A DNA stretch of 64,000 nt from Topomyia yanbarensis (GCF_030247195.1 NC_080670.1:155570580-155634579); one strand, 5' to 3'; numbered from the stretch's first letter, positions 33,492-47,667 are shown. Notes: generated by a model from the sequence alone, not told the origin. A program made the numbers and translations.

Positions 33492-33507
33492 AGTCCTTGT
33501 CAGGACT
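33492..33507 (+). terminator. Histone 3' stem-loop of H1 pseudogene, loop mutated
   Basis: AGTCCTTGTCAGGACT keeps the 6-bp stem, but the loop is TGTC instead of the TTTC found after all the other histone genes here. Confidence 0.75.
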
Positions 33508-33832
33508 ACCAAGTAATTCTCAAAAGAATTTGATATTTTCCATGGAATAACAATAATTTTTCGCAAAGTGGGTAACACAAATTAATACTATAGTTACAAA
33601 GCGGGAAGAGTTGAAAAACTGTTCTTGCTCTCATCATTCAATTTATAATGTCAAATGTTATATAACGCCCCCTTCTAGTAAAATTGACAATGTTTCACCT
33701 GTGCTATATTTCTCCTTAGTTGAGAAAAATTTGGTTAAAAGCTAATTTTGCTCCACTAAGGATAAATTATTTCAAATCACATTTGCGCATTAAGGGCACA
33801 AAGCCTATCCTATAACTAAATTAGGTATGAAA

Positions 33833-34530
33833 TTTGTCTTTCGACTTCGTCTCATCAGAATCCAACACTTACTTAGGGACAGGATTAGGCTAGCGTCGGA
33901 TTAACGCAAGCTCCAAAAATGGTTTTGTACCCTTAACGTACAAATGTGGTTTTAAACAATGTTCTTCTCAGTGGAGAAAAAATAGTTTCTACCCAAATTT
34001 TTCTCCATTAAGAAAAAATACAGCATATACAGAAAAAAAATATTTTGTGATTTTAAATTTATTTTCATGCACATATTTGGAGCATGAGTATAAATGTAAA
34101 ATTAAGTTCCACAACAAATACACACAATTTGTCGTGCTTTCTTCAACGAATTTTGTTATTGCAGTTTCATTAAACGGGATACCAATGCACTTAAATGTAT
34201 TTTTAATCCTATATTGCTGTAAAATAAATTACATGTAATGTTACACGAACGAAAATGAAAAAAATCATATGCTTTTTGATGCTCCCAGTGAGTGCATCGA
34301 ATTCAGCATAATTTTCAATTAAATTTTTGATTCAAGCTTTGTATGTTTACATTCGTATTTATTTACATGTCGTTTAAATTTCTTTATTTTTAGGTGTGTA
34401 GTGCATCTTGCATTGGCTTGTTTCGATATCACTAGTTCTCATCAGCTTTAAAATGAATTTATTTTTCTTCGCAATTAGTGAAGAATGAGAAGAATAAGAC
34501 ACGAGACGAAGTCGAAACGCAAATTCCATA
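33833..34530. mobile_element. MITE family G, 0.7 kb copy in H1-H4 spacer
   Basis: The left end TTTGTCTTTCGACTTCGTCTC is mirrored by GAGACGAAGTCGAAACGCAAA at the right. Most of the interior is AT-rich filler without a transposase. Confidence 0.55.
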
Positions 34531-34615
34531 ACCAATTTAACGTTTCAACGAATAACAATTTATTATCAACACTATTTGCTTAAATTTGACTAAAAATTTA
34601 AATAAATTATTTATG

Positions 34616-34918
34616 GGATTTGCGTTTCGAATTCGTCTCATCAGAATCTGACACTAACTTAGTGCCAAAACTAAATTAGCGCCAGATTGACGTTAGCTCT
34701 AAAAACGGAGATCCAATTTGTGTTTCTGAGCAAACCCTTAGTCAAGCGTCATGTTGCCCTAAAGAAAAAATTTAAGCCAACGAGAGCTAATGAAATTAAA
34801 ATTTGGTTCGGCTTAGCAAGCCAATGCAATATTCAATATGCTATATTTCTACCAGTCTTAGCCTTGGCAATCAGTTACTACCGTCGGATCCTGATGAGAA
34901 TTCGAAACATAAATATCC
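34616..34918. mobile_element. MITE family G, 303-bp copy in H1-H4 spacer
   Basis: The inverted ends of about 35 nt read GCGTTTCGAATTCGTCTCAT at the left and CTGATGAGAATTCGAAACAT at the right. This insertion and the preceding copy account for much of the extra length of the unit 1 spacer compared with units 2 and 3. Confidence 0.7.
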
Positions 34919-35041
34919 AATATTATCAAAGTTAGGTATGTGCTTCTTTATGCACAAATTTGGGTTCAATCCAATTTGCTCCAAGAAGGAAGCAGTTTAT
35001 GAAATAGAAAATGCAAACTAATTCTTTTAAATGATTTTGGT

Positions 35042-35057
35042 GGCCCTGAAAAGGGCC
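35042..35057 (-). terminator. Histone 3' stem-loop, H4 unit 1
   Basis: Reading on the minus strand it is GGCCCTTTTCAGGGCC: a 6-bp stem and TTTC loop, 33 nt after the H4 stop. Confidence 0.92.
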
Positions 35058-35089
35058 TTTTTATATTGATCCAAGTGAATTCTAGCTAT

Positions 35090-36045
<956 letters not shown>

Positions 36046-36079
36046 AGCTTTCATTAAATGTCATCGACCACAAACCAAC

Positions 36080-36095
36080 GGCCCTTTTCAGGGCC
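36080..36095 (+). terminator. Histone 3' stem-loop, H3 unit 1
   Basis: GGCCCTTTTCAGGGCC, followed by ACCAA and a purine-rich TTAAAGAGTTAG stretch that could be the U7-binding downstream element. Confidence 0.92.
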
Positions 36096-37870
36096 ACCAA
36101 ATTCATTGTTAAAGAGTTAGAATTTGAATATTCTTTGATTTTTGATTTTTAGGCTTGATTTTGTATTTCCCGCTCTATACTATTTGGAAACAAAAAACAG
36201 ACGCCCATTTCAAACGCTTGAATTTTGTGAAAAATAACGGTCTATTAAAGAGTACGTTTGATTATTACTGACAGATGTGCTATTGGGTTTGAGTGGATTC
36301 AAGGGTGATCTTTGGGTACTAGTTTAGATACATCGTCTAACTAGACACCCAGATGGTGCTAGTTACTGACGAGATGAATTCGAAACACAAAAAAATAAAA
36401 ATAGAACTTAATTCAAGGGTGGTCATCAAGAGATTTCAGAATAGCCGACAGCTATACATCTACACTGAAAATAATCCACACGTTCTAATCAAGTACTCAC
36501 TGCGCTTCATAGCATAGTGCTTTTCTTTTGGATTTCATAAACATTACATTTCACTTTCAAGTGTTTTGCCTATGCTTGTGCTATGTGTGAAATGGCATGG
36601 CAAAAATGGCGGATGGGAGGAATGAAAGCTACGCCGCGCTTTTTTTCTGAACTTATCTATAATTTCGGGTAAGCATACATTTCTTGAGTTTCTCAAATTT
36701 GATTAATATTTATGCAGCATTTCCAATGTTCATATCAGAATTGATCAACTGTGTAGAAAATAAATGAATAATAAAAACAAATATATCATTTGAAATAAAA
36801 TATTTTTTTCTGTTGAATTTCAAATGCTTATAACAAATGCTTATAACTTTGGACTTAATAAAGGGACCATTAAATTATAATAACGCAACATTAAATTGCT
36901 TTAGAAGTGTTATTGATTGTCAAGTCACCACAGAACCGAAAACGTTATTCTTTGCCCGAGGTTTTGATGCGGGTTAGCACCATCTTCAAGGGATAAACGT
37001 GGAACGAAACAAATCATTTATCCCCTGATGCTTGTCAAAAAAATAGAAACAAACATTTTTTTCTAAATAACGCAAAGCATGTAAGCACATCAAAGTGAGA
37101 TCAAAATATGATGTCATATATATGAAAAAGTTTAAACCGATATCAAAATAAGATTTCGATTTGATGCCTGATATCAAAGTACGTTGTCTACTTGCTGTAA
37201 TTTTGATGTTTTGATGATGCTCGGGTAGCTATAAAATAGCAGTACTGTACTGACGGTTTTTGCAACGACGTGCTTCTACCACTCCTGATTTATTAGAAAT
37301 ATGGCAATGAAAGGAACGATTTGTACACAACGGGTTCTATAGTGCCATATGCTCAGGTAATAAAGCTACGCATTGACGCCGATTATTTTCTTTAACCTAC
37401 CCGTGGAAAATTTGGTACATATAACATTACCTTTTGTTTGAGAAAAAGTACCTGCGCAAGTTCGCACAGACTGAAACAAAAACATGGAAAATTTAAACAT
37501 TTGTAACGTACTTCGGTGAAGATCAATTTAAATCATTTTTTTTTTCACATTCCCAACAATACACCGGATAGGAAGTTGAGCTCATTGTCGTCCCATTCCT
37601 ATTGGTATCTCATCGATATGAAGCTATTGTCAGAACAGCTCAACGCACTGACTCAAATGGTATGTCCAAAACAGGAGTTTCTTCTTTGCATTTTTGTTTC
37701 GTGCAGACACAAGTATTCCACAATTTTAACGTCACTTATTGCTTCACAGAAATGGAAAAATAATGCATGGTCCTCCATTAGAGTGAAAATAGACACACCA
37801 TTCCAATTTTAAACAAAGATCTCATTTTTGTAGAACTTTTGAAAATGAAAATTTAATTTGATTCTTCGTG
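36096..37870. other. H3-H2B spacer, unit 1
   Basis: 36327-36395 is the right half of a family G MITE (CATCGTCTAACTAGACACC ... TTCGAAACACAAA). The rest is AT-rich and alignable by eye with the unit 3 spacer (for example AGCTATAAAA.AGCAGTACTGT near 37227). No gene is seen. Confidence 0.5.
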
Positions 37871-37880
37871 AAAGGGCCGA
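37871..37880 (-). terminator. Broken histone stem-loop remnant of H2B unit 1
   Basis: On the minus strand only CGGCCCTTTCA remains, followed directly by CGAAG. The 3' arm (GGGCC) and about 18 neighbouring bases present in unit 3 (57700-57720) are deleted. Confidence 0.8.
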
Positions 37881-37906
37881 GTTTTTAGTGCAATAGTCAG
37901 AAGAAT

Positions 37907-38281
37907 TTACTTGGAGCTGGTGTATTTGGTGACGGCTTTGGTGCCTTCCGAGACGGCGTGTTTGGCCAACTCTCCTGGCAGCAGCAAACGGACGGCGGTC
38001 TGTACTTCGCGGGAAGTGATCGTCGAGCGTTTATTGTAATGTGCCAGACGAGAAGCTTCGTTAGCAATGCGTTCGAAAATGTCGTTAACAAAGCTGTTCA
38101 TGATGCTCATGGCCTTGGACGAGACTCCAGTGTCCGGGTGGACTTGTTTCAACACCTTGTAGATGTAGATAGCGTAGCTTTCCTTCCTGCGTTGCTTACG
38201 CTTTTTCTTGTCTCCCTTCACAATGGCTTTCGTTGCCTTGCCGGATTTTTTGGCGGCCTTTCCACTGGTTTTCGGTGCCAT
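37907..38281 (-). CDS. His2B: Histone H2B, unit 1
   Basis: A complete 124-codon H2B. The basic N-tail is [20 protein letters not shown]. The histone fold includes [20 protein letters not shown] and the C-terminus is AVTKYTSSK, whose lysine is the conserved ubiquitination site. The open frame is perfect and the TATA element is present (AGTATAAAAG, 38351-38360 on the minus strand). However, its 3' stem-loop has lost one arm, so normal SLBP/U7 processing is unlikely. It may be poorly expressed, or polyadenylated downstream. It diverges from H2A over 264 bp. Confidence 0.95.
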   Translation of the reverse strand: MAPKTSGKAAKKSGKATKAIVKGDKKKRKQRRKESYAIYIYKVLKQVHPDTGVSSKAMSIMNSFVNDIFERIANEASRLAHYNKRSTITSREVQTAVRLLLPGELAKHAVSEGTKAVTKYTSSK

Positions 38282-38920
<639 letters not shown>

Positions 38921-38950
38921 ATCGAACGCTGAACCCACTTTTGTACAAAC

Positions 38951-38966
38951 CGTCCTTTTCAGGGCG
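38951..38966 (+). terminator. Histone 3' stem-loop, H2A unit 1
   Basis: CGTCCTTTTCAGGGCG has a TTTC loop and a 6-bp stem with one G-U pair. Unit 3 has the fully paired version. Confidence 0.9.
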
Positions 38967-39639
38967 ACCACATCTTTGCGATAAAGAAGAAAATGAAATT
39001 GTTTCCGATGGGACATATTGTTACGGAAATAGAATCTCAGAGTAGGGATCATATGCACTAAAATGCAGCTCGTTGATACTTACTCATTCTGAAATGAGTC
39101 AATCAATTCAATTGGAATCATCGAAATACGTTGTCAAAAATACTGTTTACAACGCATTCTTAGTTATACACTTATTCAAAAACCCATTGACATGATACTC
39201 AGAAGCATCATGTTGAGGACGTTCAAAGAATCCATTCTTTTAGGATGCTTTTTTTCCAGTACATTTTGTTTCACCAGATTACTAAAAGATTAGTTTCCTT
39301 AATCATAAAGGTCTATAATAAAAACTCATCACACGAAAAAAACTAATTTTTAGAATCACTAATGTTATGCGAAGCGGTAATCCATACGACATTTGAGCAT
39401 GAGACTATAGCAAGTTTAGTTTATTTCGATACAAAATGGTCTATAATCTAATGGATTGACGGGAATATTTTAGTTACAACGTCGAGTAATTTATTCTAGC
39501 TTGTTGTTAAGATCTAGTTTTTAAGATTGTGAAAAACTTTCGTGTTTAACTGGAAAATAAAATGCATTGGAATGTGATATAAACCATGTGGCAATATTAT
39601 TATTTCATATCAAATCCGAAAATGTTTGCAATTTTGATA
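38967..39639. other. Spacer downstream of H2A unit 1, first part
   Basis: It begins with sequence shared with the other units (ACCACAT.TTTGCGATAA). It is AT-rich, with no gene recognised. Confidence 0.4.
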
Positions 39640-39850
39640 TAGGCGTTTTGGGGCGATTAAATGGCGCATTCGGGAGGCGATTTAAGGTTGTATAGAGAGA
39701 TTAGAAAATGACGGTGGCAAATCACCCAGATATTGTATTGGAAATATCTCCCTAGTTGCTCCCAATTTGTCGGCAAATTGAAGGGCAATTAGCGCATTCG
39801 AGATGTCAAAAAGCCCTCCGTTTGCCGGCAACTTGCCCTTTTTAATTGGA
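39640..39850. mobile_element. Family D element fragment in histone spacer
   Basis: It contains GGGCGATTAAATGGCG, TGACGGTGGCAAATC, GGGCAATTAGCGCAT and CAACTTGCCCTTTTT. These match one end of the elements at 10075-10787 and 15142-16025. Confidence 0.7.
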
Positions 39851-40040
39851 ATTCGGCAGGAATGTGCACAGAATAACGATTGATTAGAATTTCAACCAAA
39901 AAAGTAGATTTTTTTTTATTTCGACTAGTTGATATTTGGGTGAACAGTTTTTGCTGAAACTGATTTGGGCTGTTATTTTGATGCTGACAGTCGCAACCTG
40001 GATACAAGTGTCTCAGTCTAGGCACAAAACGTGAAACGCT

Positions 40041-40275
40041 TCTCGACAAACATATGATTAGGACGTAAGAGCCAATTGTGAATATTTTCTTTGAAGGGAA
40101 ATTCCAGACAAACCGTTACTGACCGAACACAGTTTAGGGCAGCTAATGAAAGAGGAAACTGTTCTCTTTTGTTTACTACTAACATCTGTGATTGACGAGT
40201 AACGGTTTGTCCGGAATTTTCCTTCAAAGTAAATTTAACAGTTGACTTATATGCCCTAATCATATGTTTGTCGAG
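40041..40275. mobile_element. Foldback MITE family B, copy 2
   Basis: The outer arms are TCTCGACAAACATATGATTA and its mirror TAATCATATGTTTGTCGAGA. The inner arms share the CCAGACAAACCGT/ACGGTTTGTCCGG core with 4294-4526. Confidence 0.75.
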
Positions 40276-40455
40276 ACTTGCTTCGGTTTACAACTTTTGG
40301 TACAGGACTCAATCGCATAAGCCGTTACACAAATGTTTCTGCCAGTATACCGAAAACTGGAATTCATCTTCCGGTTTATGCTTTAATACGTTACTACGAT
40401 AGCTTTAAGATGGTTTTCGCAATGTTGTATTACAACAACATTGCGCATTTAAGGG

Positions 40456-40665
40456 TTAAGGCGTATAGGACAACTGCTGAAGTTAGCTTTGAGGGAAGAA
40501 TCCGGACAAACCATAACTCGCCAATCTCAGCTGTTGATACTAAACAGAAGAGAAAAGCTTGCTTTTCGTTGGCTGCTGTGAACTATGCTAGGTCAATAAC
40601 AGTGTATACGAAATTTTCCCTCGAACTGTAATTTGACAGTTGTCTTATATTCCCTAATCATACGT
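40456..40665. mobile_element. Foldback MITE family B, diverged copy 3
   Basis: It contains TTTGAGGGAAGAATCCGGAC plus AAACCA at the left and GAAATTTTCCCTCGAAC and TTGACAGTTGTCTTATATTC at the right. The arms are more mismatched than in the other copies. It lies directly beside copy 2. Confidence 0.55.
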
Positions 40666-41435
40666 TTGTCGTGACCAAAGCTGCTGATTTGTGACAGGTT
40701 TGTTTGAATTTGCCGTGAGACAAGTTGGTAGTCTTGAGCGATTCGTAGTAACTTTACCTAAGGTCGACTCCTGCCAGCAGAAGACAGAAGTCTGTAAGAT
40801 TTCAAGCCTGTTCCTAATGAACTTTCCACTTCTAGTTTTTCAAAATTACGCTTCTTTGTTCTCACTGGAGTACTATGGCTCTAAAATTTCATAACATTCC
40901 CCACTAAATAATCTCTAGCTAATTGAATGTCGTTAAAAATATTGGAAGAATATTATCAGGTCTGCGGGACTTGTAGGGCTTGAGGAAATAGATTTGTTCA
41001 CTTGCCCAAGGCCGTTTATGTGATCTTTTGATACCTACATACCATTTTTTTCGCTATTTGCATCAACTGAAAGATTTAGCAGTTCTATATGCCGAAAATG
41101 CAGCCGTTTGAATTTATTCATTTGACAGCGTCATTTTGCTGCAATTCAGCAGTTTTACAATTACAATTGCTGAATTTTCAGCAAAGTTAATCGGTCAAAT
41201 GCATCAAATTCAAATTACTGAGCTTTTCGTATCTTGTATTGCTGCGTCTTTCAGCTGATGAAAATTTTGCTGAAATCAGAGAGCAAATTTTGGAATATAG
41301 TTTCGAAAGTATTAGAGTATTTGGTCAAGTTTAATTCCGATTGACCTCATTGTGGGTATGCCTTTCTCAGGAAGCTTGTAACATGTAACAAGTCCAAAGG
41401 TTTTAGTATAAAGGTACGCAGAGTGATTAGAGATT
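40666..41435. other. Spacer segment shared with unit 3
   Basis: About 40715-40927 matches 59562-59788 (landmarks GATTCGTAGTAAC, AAGCCTGTT.CTAATGA, TATGGCTCTAAAATTTCATA). No gene is seen. Confidence 0.5.
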
Positions 41436-41540
41436 GAAGTCAAAATGTCTACCTATCGAGCAAAACTAGAATCCAGCTTTGCTACAGAGGTGTCAGAGAT
41501 TGATTCCAATTGTGCTCTATAGGTAGACTTTTTTGACTTC
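41436..41540. repeat. Foldback hairpin repeat, copy 2
   Basis: The arms GAAGTCAAAATGTCTACC then TATCGAGCA, and their mirror ending GTAGACTTTTTTGACTTC, form a stem of about 45 nt. It is the same hairpin as at 1885-1960, in the opposite orientation. Confidence 0.7.
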
Positions 41541-42349
41541 ACTCTTTGTGTAACTGTTGTCTATAAACTGTGGTTAAGCCTAATTCCAAAAATACAATTG
41601 GTGAATTCGATTAAACTGTGGCATTTTCATCGTGTCCGCGGGAATGCATTGGTAATACAATAAAAGGGCTTCTAAACAAAAAGATTTTCTGAATATTAAT
41701 CCTATATTTAAGAACCTCGAAAGTAAATTAACAATGGATCATACATCTAATCATACATGCAAGTAAATTCAACTAGCGAATGGCATTAGATTTACATTTC
41801 AATTCCAAATTTAGAGCCATAGTACTGATACTAAAGATAGATTTAAAATGTCTCCTGTGTATTTAGAACTAATTAATTTGTAGATTTGGCAAGAAATAAA
41901 TAATATCTAACAATTCAATCATGCAGGGACCCACACGAAATCTAGATGCCGAAGCAAATATTTTGGCACATTAATGGTATGATTTAGAAGTAAATAATTT
42001 CAGTTAGTGAATTGATAAACAAACGCATGTACGATGCTATTTTGAGGAGAAAACATTTATCTTTTAAACAAACAGCATTTCAAATGAATATTTATTGTTC
42101 AAATGTGAAAATTTACCTATTTTTCGCAAATCAGTTTCATAATGCTGTGAATAGCGCATAATAAATTGTAATTTCCTGCACATATATTTCGATGTGAACG
42201 CACTTTTGTAAATGTTAGGACTGCCCAAACATTGCATCAAATAGAAATTAATTTACTGCAGGATTTGAACTGATAATGATTCGAAAAATACTAATTTAAA
42301 GGATTTGTGCATAAAAATTATCTACACTTGCCGAGCAGTAGTTTTTAAT
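41541..42349. other. H1 upstream flank, unit 2
   Basis: From about 41855 it matches the region before H1 in unit 4 (ATCATGCAGGGAC, ATATTTTG.CACAT). AT-rich; no gene is seen. Confidence 0.45.
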
Positions 42350-42432
42350 TTCTATGCATAAGCATTCCCTAACACGGTCGACGAAATCGAGCACCAACAA
42401 ATCAAAAGTTCCCACTTCATTCGTATATTTTC
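42350..42432 (+). promoter_or_regulatory. H1 upstream conserved block, unit 2
   Basis: It contains ATGCATAAG, CATTCCCTAACACGGTCGA and CACTTCATTCGTATATTTTC, ending about 45 nt before the ATG. Confidence 0.65.
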
Positions 42433-42476
42433 CTCAAAGTTCGTGTACATTTCCAGGAGAAATAAAGTGAGATAAA

Positions 42477-43145
42477 ATGGCTGAAACCGCTACCGAAGTT
42501 GCTGCTGTGGCTCCTGCTGCTGCCTCTCCGGCCAAGGCTCCGAAGAAGGCCAAGGCTGCCAAAAGCGGCCCTGCTAAACCGAAAAAGCCATCGACCCATC
42601 CACCAGTGAATGATATGGTTCTAGCTGCCATCAAAACCCTGAAGGAACGCAACGGTTCATCGCTGCAGGCCATCAAGAAATACATCGCCGCCAACTATAA
42701 GTGTGACGTCGCCAAGTTGGCTCCGTTCATCAAGAAGGCCCTGAAATCGGGTGTCGAGAAGGGAAAGCTTGCCCAGACTAAGGGAACTGGAGCTTCCGGA
42801 TCGTTCAAGGTTAAGGCCGACGCTAAGAAACCGACTGGTGAGAAAAAGCCAAAGAAGACTGTAGTCGCCAAAAAGCCAAAGAAGGCTGCTGGAGAGAAAA
42901 AAGCTGCTACCAAGAAACCAGCTGGCGAGAAGAAGGCTAAGAAACCGAAAGCTGCTGCCGCTAAGAAATCTGTTGCGAAGAAAGCCAAGGCAGTCCCTGC
43001 AAAGGCCGCCAAGAAGGCAGCTGCGCCCAAACAGAAAGCCACCAAGCCATCGAAAGCCGCAGCCAACAAGCCGAAGACCCCGAAGCCAAAGAAGGCCGCA
43101 CCAGCCAAGAAAGCTGCTCCAAAGAAAGCCGCCGCCAAGAAGTAA
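42477..43145 (+). CDS. His1: Histone H1, unit 2
   Basis: An intact 222-codon linker histone. Residues 1-39 are an Ala/Pro/Lys N-tail. Residues about 40-113 are the winged-helix globular domain ([40 protein letters not shown]). Residues 114-222 are a Lys/Ala/Pro-rich C-tail with SPxK-like and KPKK repeats. It binds linker DNA at the nucleosome dyad. The C-tail carries Val and Thr substitutions (TVVAKK, ATKKPAG) not found in units 3 and 4. Very long minus-strand hydrophobic frames over this gene are shadows of its biased codons. Confidence 0.96.
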   Translation: MAETATEVAAVAPAAASPAKAPKKAKAAKSGPAKPKKPSTHPPVNDMVLAAIKTLKERNGSSLQAIKKYIAANYKCDVAKLAPFIKKALKSGVEKGKLAQTKGTGASGSFKVKADAKKPTGEKKPKKTVVAKKPKKAAGEKKAATKKPAGEKKAKKPKAAAAKKSVAKKAKAVPAKAAKKAAAPKQKATKPSKAAANKPKTPKPKKAAPAKKAAPKKAAAKK

Positions 43146-43198
43146 ATTCAATTGATGCAAACTATTGCATTTGCTGGCTCAGCATAATAACACAAAAC

Positions 43199-43214
43199 AG
43201 TCCTTTTCAGGACT
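43199..43214 (+). terminator. Histone 3' stem-loop, H1 unit 2
   Basis: AGTCCTTTTCAGGACT, a perfect stem with TTTC loop, followed by ACCAAATAATTCCCAAAAGAA. Confidence 0.92.
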
Positions 43215-44166
43215 ACCAAATAATTCCCAAAAGAATTGGATTGATTTTTTCCATCGAATAACGAATTCTTGAATCAATATGCTCCTTATTAACCAGTACA
43301 CCTCATCTTTAATATTTCTTTGCAAAAGAGATAAGGAAAATAATATTACACTTTAAAGCTATAAAGCAAAAAAATTCTATTTCGTGCTTTGTTCGTTAAA
43401 TGTGTTGGATAAAATATTTCGTTCCACTCATTTAGCGAAAAAACCATATCTCAATGCTTAACGCTTTATACTCTCTATGGTTTTGTAAATTTGTTGCTTT
43501 ACAAGTTAGAACAAATGTTACACTTACATTTTCATTATTATATCCTAGATAATATGCAAATACACAATTTTCAATGATACTCAGAATCTGAATAAAGTAT
43601 TCTGTCACCGGGACAAATAGTTTGCGTGTAATATGTCCCATTTTCATTTGAGTCAGTGATTTATTAGTATTCCTAAACAGAGTGAACGGTAGGGAATAGG
43701 TCACTTGCTAATCGACAGAAGTAGTTTGTGACGTACGTCACACCCATATTCGATTCGCTGCTAAAGCGCGTCTAAATTTCAATTGAAATACTCGAACCTA
43801 ATAGATATTTTGCAACAGTGCCAAAAATGGGGCAGTTTCCACACTAGAGGAAGCTGTTACCATCGCTTCTCAAAAGTCTAAAAAAACAACAGATATGTAA
43901 GATCATAATGATTCTCGAGGCTTTTTAGAAACACATATCTCATTGTTTACTTTCTCTTCTGTTAATTCATTACAGTTTTAAAAAGCCACCCGTAGGTTCT
44001 AGCTAACGGGTAAGTCGAACTGAGATGATAATTCGAAACACAAAAATCCAACTCATCAAAACTAGTTAAATGCCCAAACTTGGGTTTAACCCAATTGACT
44101 TTCTTCCTAGGAAGAAACAGTTTGTGAAATAGAAAATGCCAACTAATTCTTCAAAATGATTTCGGT
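43215..44166. other. H1-H4 spacer, unit 2
   Basis: It aligns with unit 3 apart from the MITE there. A family G end (GATGATAATTCGAAACACAAA near 44025) is present. No gene is seen. Confidence 0.45.
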
Positions 44167-44182
44167 GGCCCTGAAAAGGGCC
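44167..44182 (-). terminator. Histone 3' stem-loop, H4 unit 2
   Basis: GGCCCTTTTCAGGGCC on the minus strand, perfect stem. Confidence 0.92.
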
Positions 44183-44215
44183 TTTTTTAAGCAGTTCCAA
44201 GTGAGTTCTAGTTAT

Positions 44216-45182
<967 letters not shown>

Positions 45183-45223
45183 GACTATCAGCTTTCATTA
45201 AATCTCATTATCAAAAATACAAA

Positions 45224-45239
45224 GGTCCTTTTCAGGGCC
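45224..45239 (+). terminator. Histone 3' stem-loop, H3 unit 2
   Basis: GGTCCTTTTCAGGGCC; one G-U pair in the stem, TTTC loop intact. Confidence 0.9.
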
Positions 45240-46299
45240 AACAAATTCAATGGTTAAGAGTTAAAACTTGAATTTTCCGTGATATTTTAGTTTGATTTGG
45301 CATTTGGCATTAAGAATCCCGCTCTATACTATTTGGAAACAGAAAACACTACAATTTCGAACGTTTGCGTTCTGTACAAATTAAGCTCTGTTCAAAGGTA
45401 AGATCGATATTCGCCGGCAGATGGGCTATAGAATTTGAATGGATTGACGGTTGATCACAGATTCAAAATGGCAGACATGGTTATACTTTTAGTTTGGAAT
45501 ATACTGGTATGATTGCGCTAGTATTCAAATGGGTATTCGTTCACCGGTTTACACAAGATTTAATACTTATTTATTTGAACATGGAGTTATCAATGCTATA
45601 TTTCTTTGCAGTGAACAAAAATTTGGGTAAAAATACATTTTTCTCCACTAAGGAGGAAATTGTTAAAAACCACATTTGCGAAATCACCTTTGACACTCCA
45701 AAAACGGAGATCCAAATTGTGAAGAAAACGAAACATTTAGTTTGGCTTAGTAAGCCACTTCAAGATGCACTATGCTAGGTATATTTCTCTTTAGTGGATA
45801 AAAACTTCGGTAATTTTCTTGAATAGGGGTATGCTGATGAACACAATTAGTGTCTCAGTTTTGGGAACTAGCGCCAATCTGGCGTTAGCATAATCCTGTC
45901 ATTAAGTTAATGTCGGTTTGTGATGAGACAAAGTCGAAAGGCAAATTCCATCACTAATTTAAATGGAGTTATTTGATTCAAGGTGTTATTCTAAAGTTTG
46001 GAAACCACGCAGTGACAAGGTGTGGCACAATTTTAACCGATCACTTACTCAACAAAATAATATGAAGTAATCGGTAATATGCCGCAATTTAACAAAATGT
46101 GTTTCTCGAAATAACGGACTCTTACCGTTTTCCATTTAATTTTACATTAGAGAAGCTAAAGGTCGAAAAAATTCAACTATTTCATTTAAAACGACAATAA
46201 ATATTTTTGAGTAAATTCTCAGCATTGTGCTCCTGTGTAGCATGTCTTTTTGTTCCATCGGAAACAATTTCAATTTCATCCTTATCGCAAATATGTGGT
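45240..46299. other. H3-H2A spacer, unit 2
   Basis: This spacer is shorter (1.1 kb) than the H3-H2B spacer of units 1 and 3. 45600-45960 carries family G-type repeat sequence (TTTTTCTCCACTAAGGAG; GATGAGACAAAGTCGAAAGG). No gene is seen. Confidence 0.5.
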
Positions 46300-46315
46300 C
46301 GTCCTGAAAAGGACG
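46300..46315 (-). terminator. Histone 3' stem-loop, H2A unit 2
   Basis: CGTCCTTTTCAGGACG on the minus strand, perfect stem. It keeps the H2A-specific CG closing pairs and the downstream ACCACAT flank, so the flank moved with the gene. Confidence 0.92.
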
Positions 46316-46345
46316 GTTTGTAAATAGGTTGGTTCAGCGTTCGAT

Positions 46346-46981
<636 letters not shown>

Positions 46982-47356
46982 ATGGCACCGAAAGCAAGTG
47001 GAAAAGCAGTCAAAAAAGCTGGCAAGGCAACGAAGGCCATTGTGAAGGGAGACAAGAAAAAACGTAAGCAACGGCGGAAGGAGAGCTATGCTATCTACAT
47101 CTACAAGGTGTTGAAGCAAGTTCACCCAGACACCGGAGTTTCCTCGAAGGCCATGAGCATCATGAACAGCTTCGTTAATGACATCTTCGAACGCATTGCA
47201 TCAGAAGCTTCTCGTCTGGCTCATTACAACAAGCGCTCTACGATCACTTCCCGCGAGATACAGACTGCCGTTCGTCTTTTGCTGCCGGGAGAGTTGGCCA
47301 AACACGCTGTCTCGGAGGGCACCAAAGCTGTCACTAAGTATACTAGCTCCAAGTAA
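46982..47356 (+). CDS. His2B: Histone H2B, unit 2 (inverted orientation, variant protein)
   Basis: A complete 124-codon H2B on the plus strand. It differs from units 1 and 3 in the N-tail ([20 protein letters not shown]) and in the fold ([16 protein letters not shown]), the most divergent H2B of the three. The C-terminus TKYTSSK is conserved. A perfect stem-loop lies 29 nt after the stop. Confidence 0.96.
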   Translation: MAPKASGKAVKKAGKATKAIVKGDKKKRKQRRKESYAIYIYKVLKQVHPDTGVSSKAMSIMNSFVNDIFERIASEASRLAHYNKRSTITSREIQTAVRLLLPGELAKHAVSEGTKAVTKYTSSK

Positions 47357-47385
47357 ATTCATCTTATCGCTGCATCGGAATAATC

Positions 47386-47401
47386 GGCCCTTTTCAGGGC
47401 C
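47386..47401 (+). terminator. Histone 3' stem-loop, H2B unit 2
   Basis: GGCCCTTTTCAGGGCC, followed by AACAAATTTTCGCCAAAGAA. Confidence 0.92.
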
Positions 47402-47667
47402 AACAAATTTTCGCCAAAGAATCAAACTGGATTTTCCTCTACCTTCAAATCAAAAATGATAAAATGAATAAACTTGCGACGAGAAATCCAAAATGTAGTG
47501 TATTTCCCTCGATACCCAATGTATATTGACTATTTCGGGAAGAGACAATTCAGAATAGTGATTTTTACCAACTGGTGGCAGCCTATTTCTCTTGTCAATG
47601 CTACTCGAGTAACGAGAAGGCGGCTCAGTTGAAGAATGACGCAACCATCATAGCAGCAAGCAACGCA

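Noticed and set aside
42657..43160. Long hydrophobic minus-strand frames over H1 (also near 53189-53692 and 63081-63546)
   Set aside because: They are the complement of Lys/Ala-rich codons in H1 and not membrane proteins. They recur in every H1 copy.
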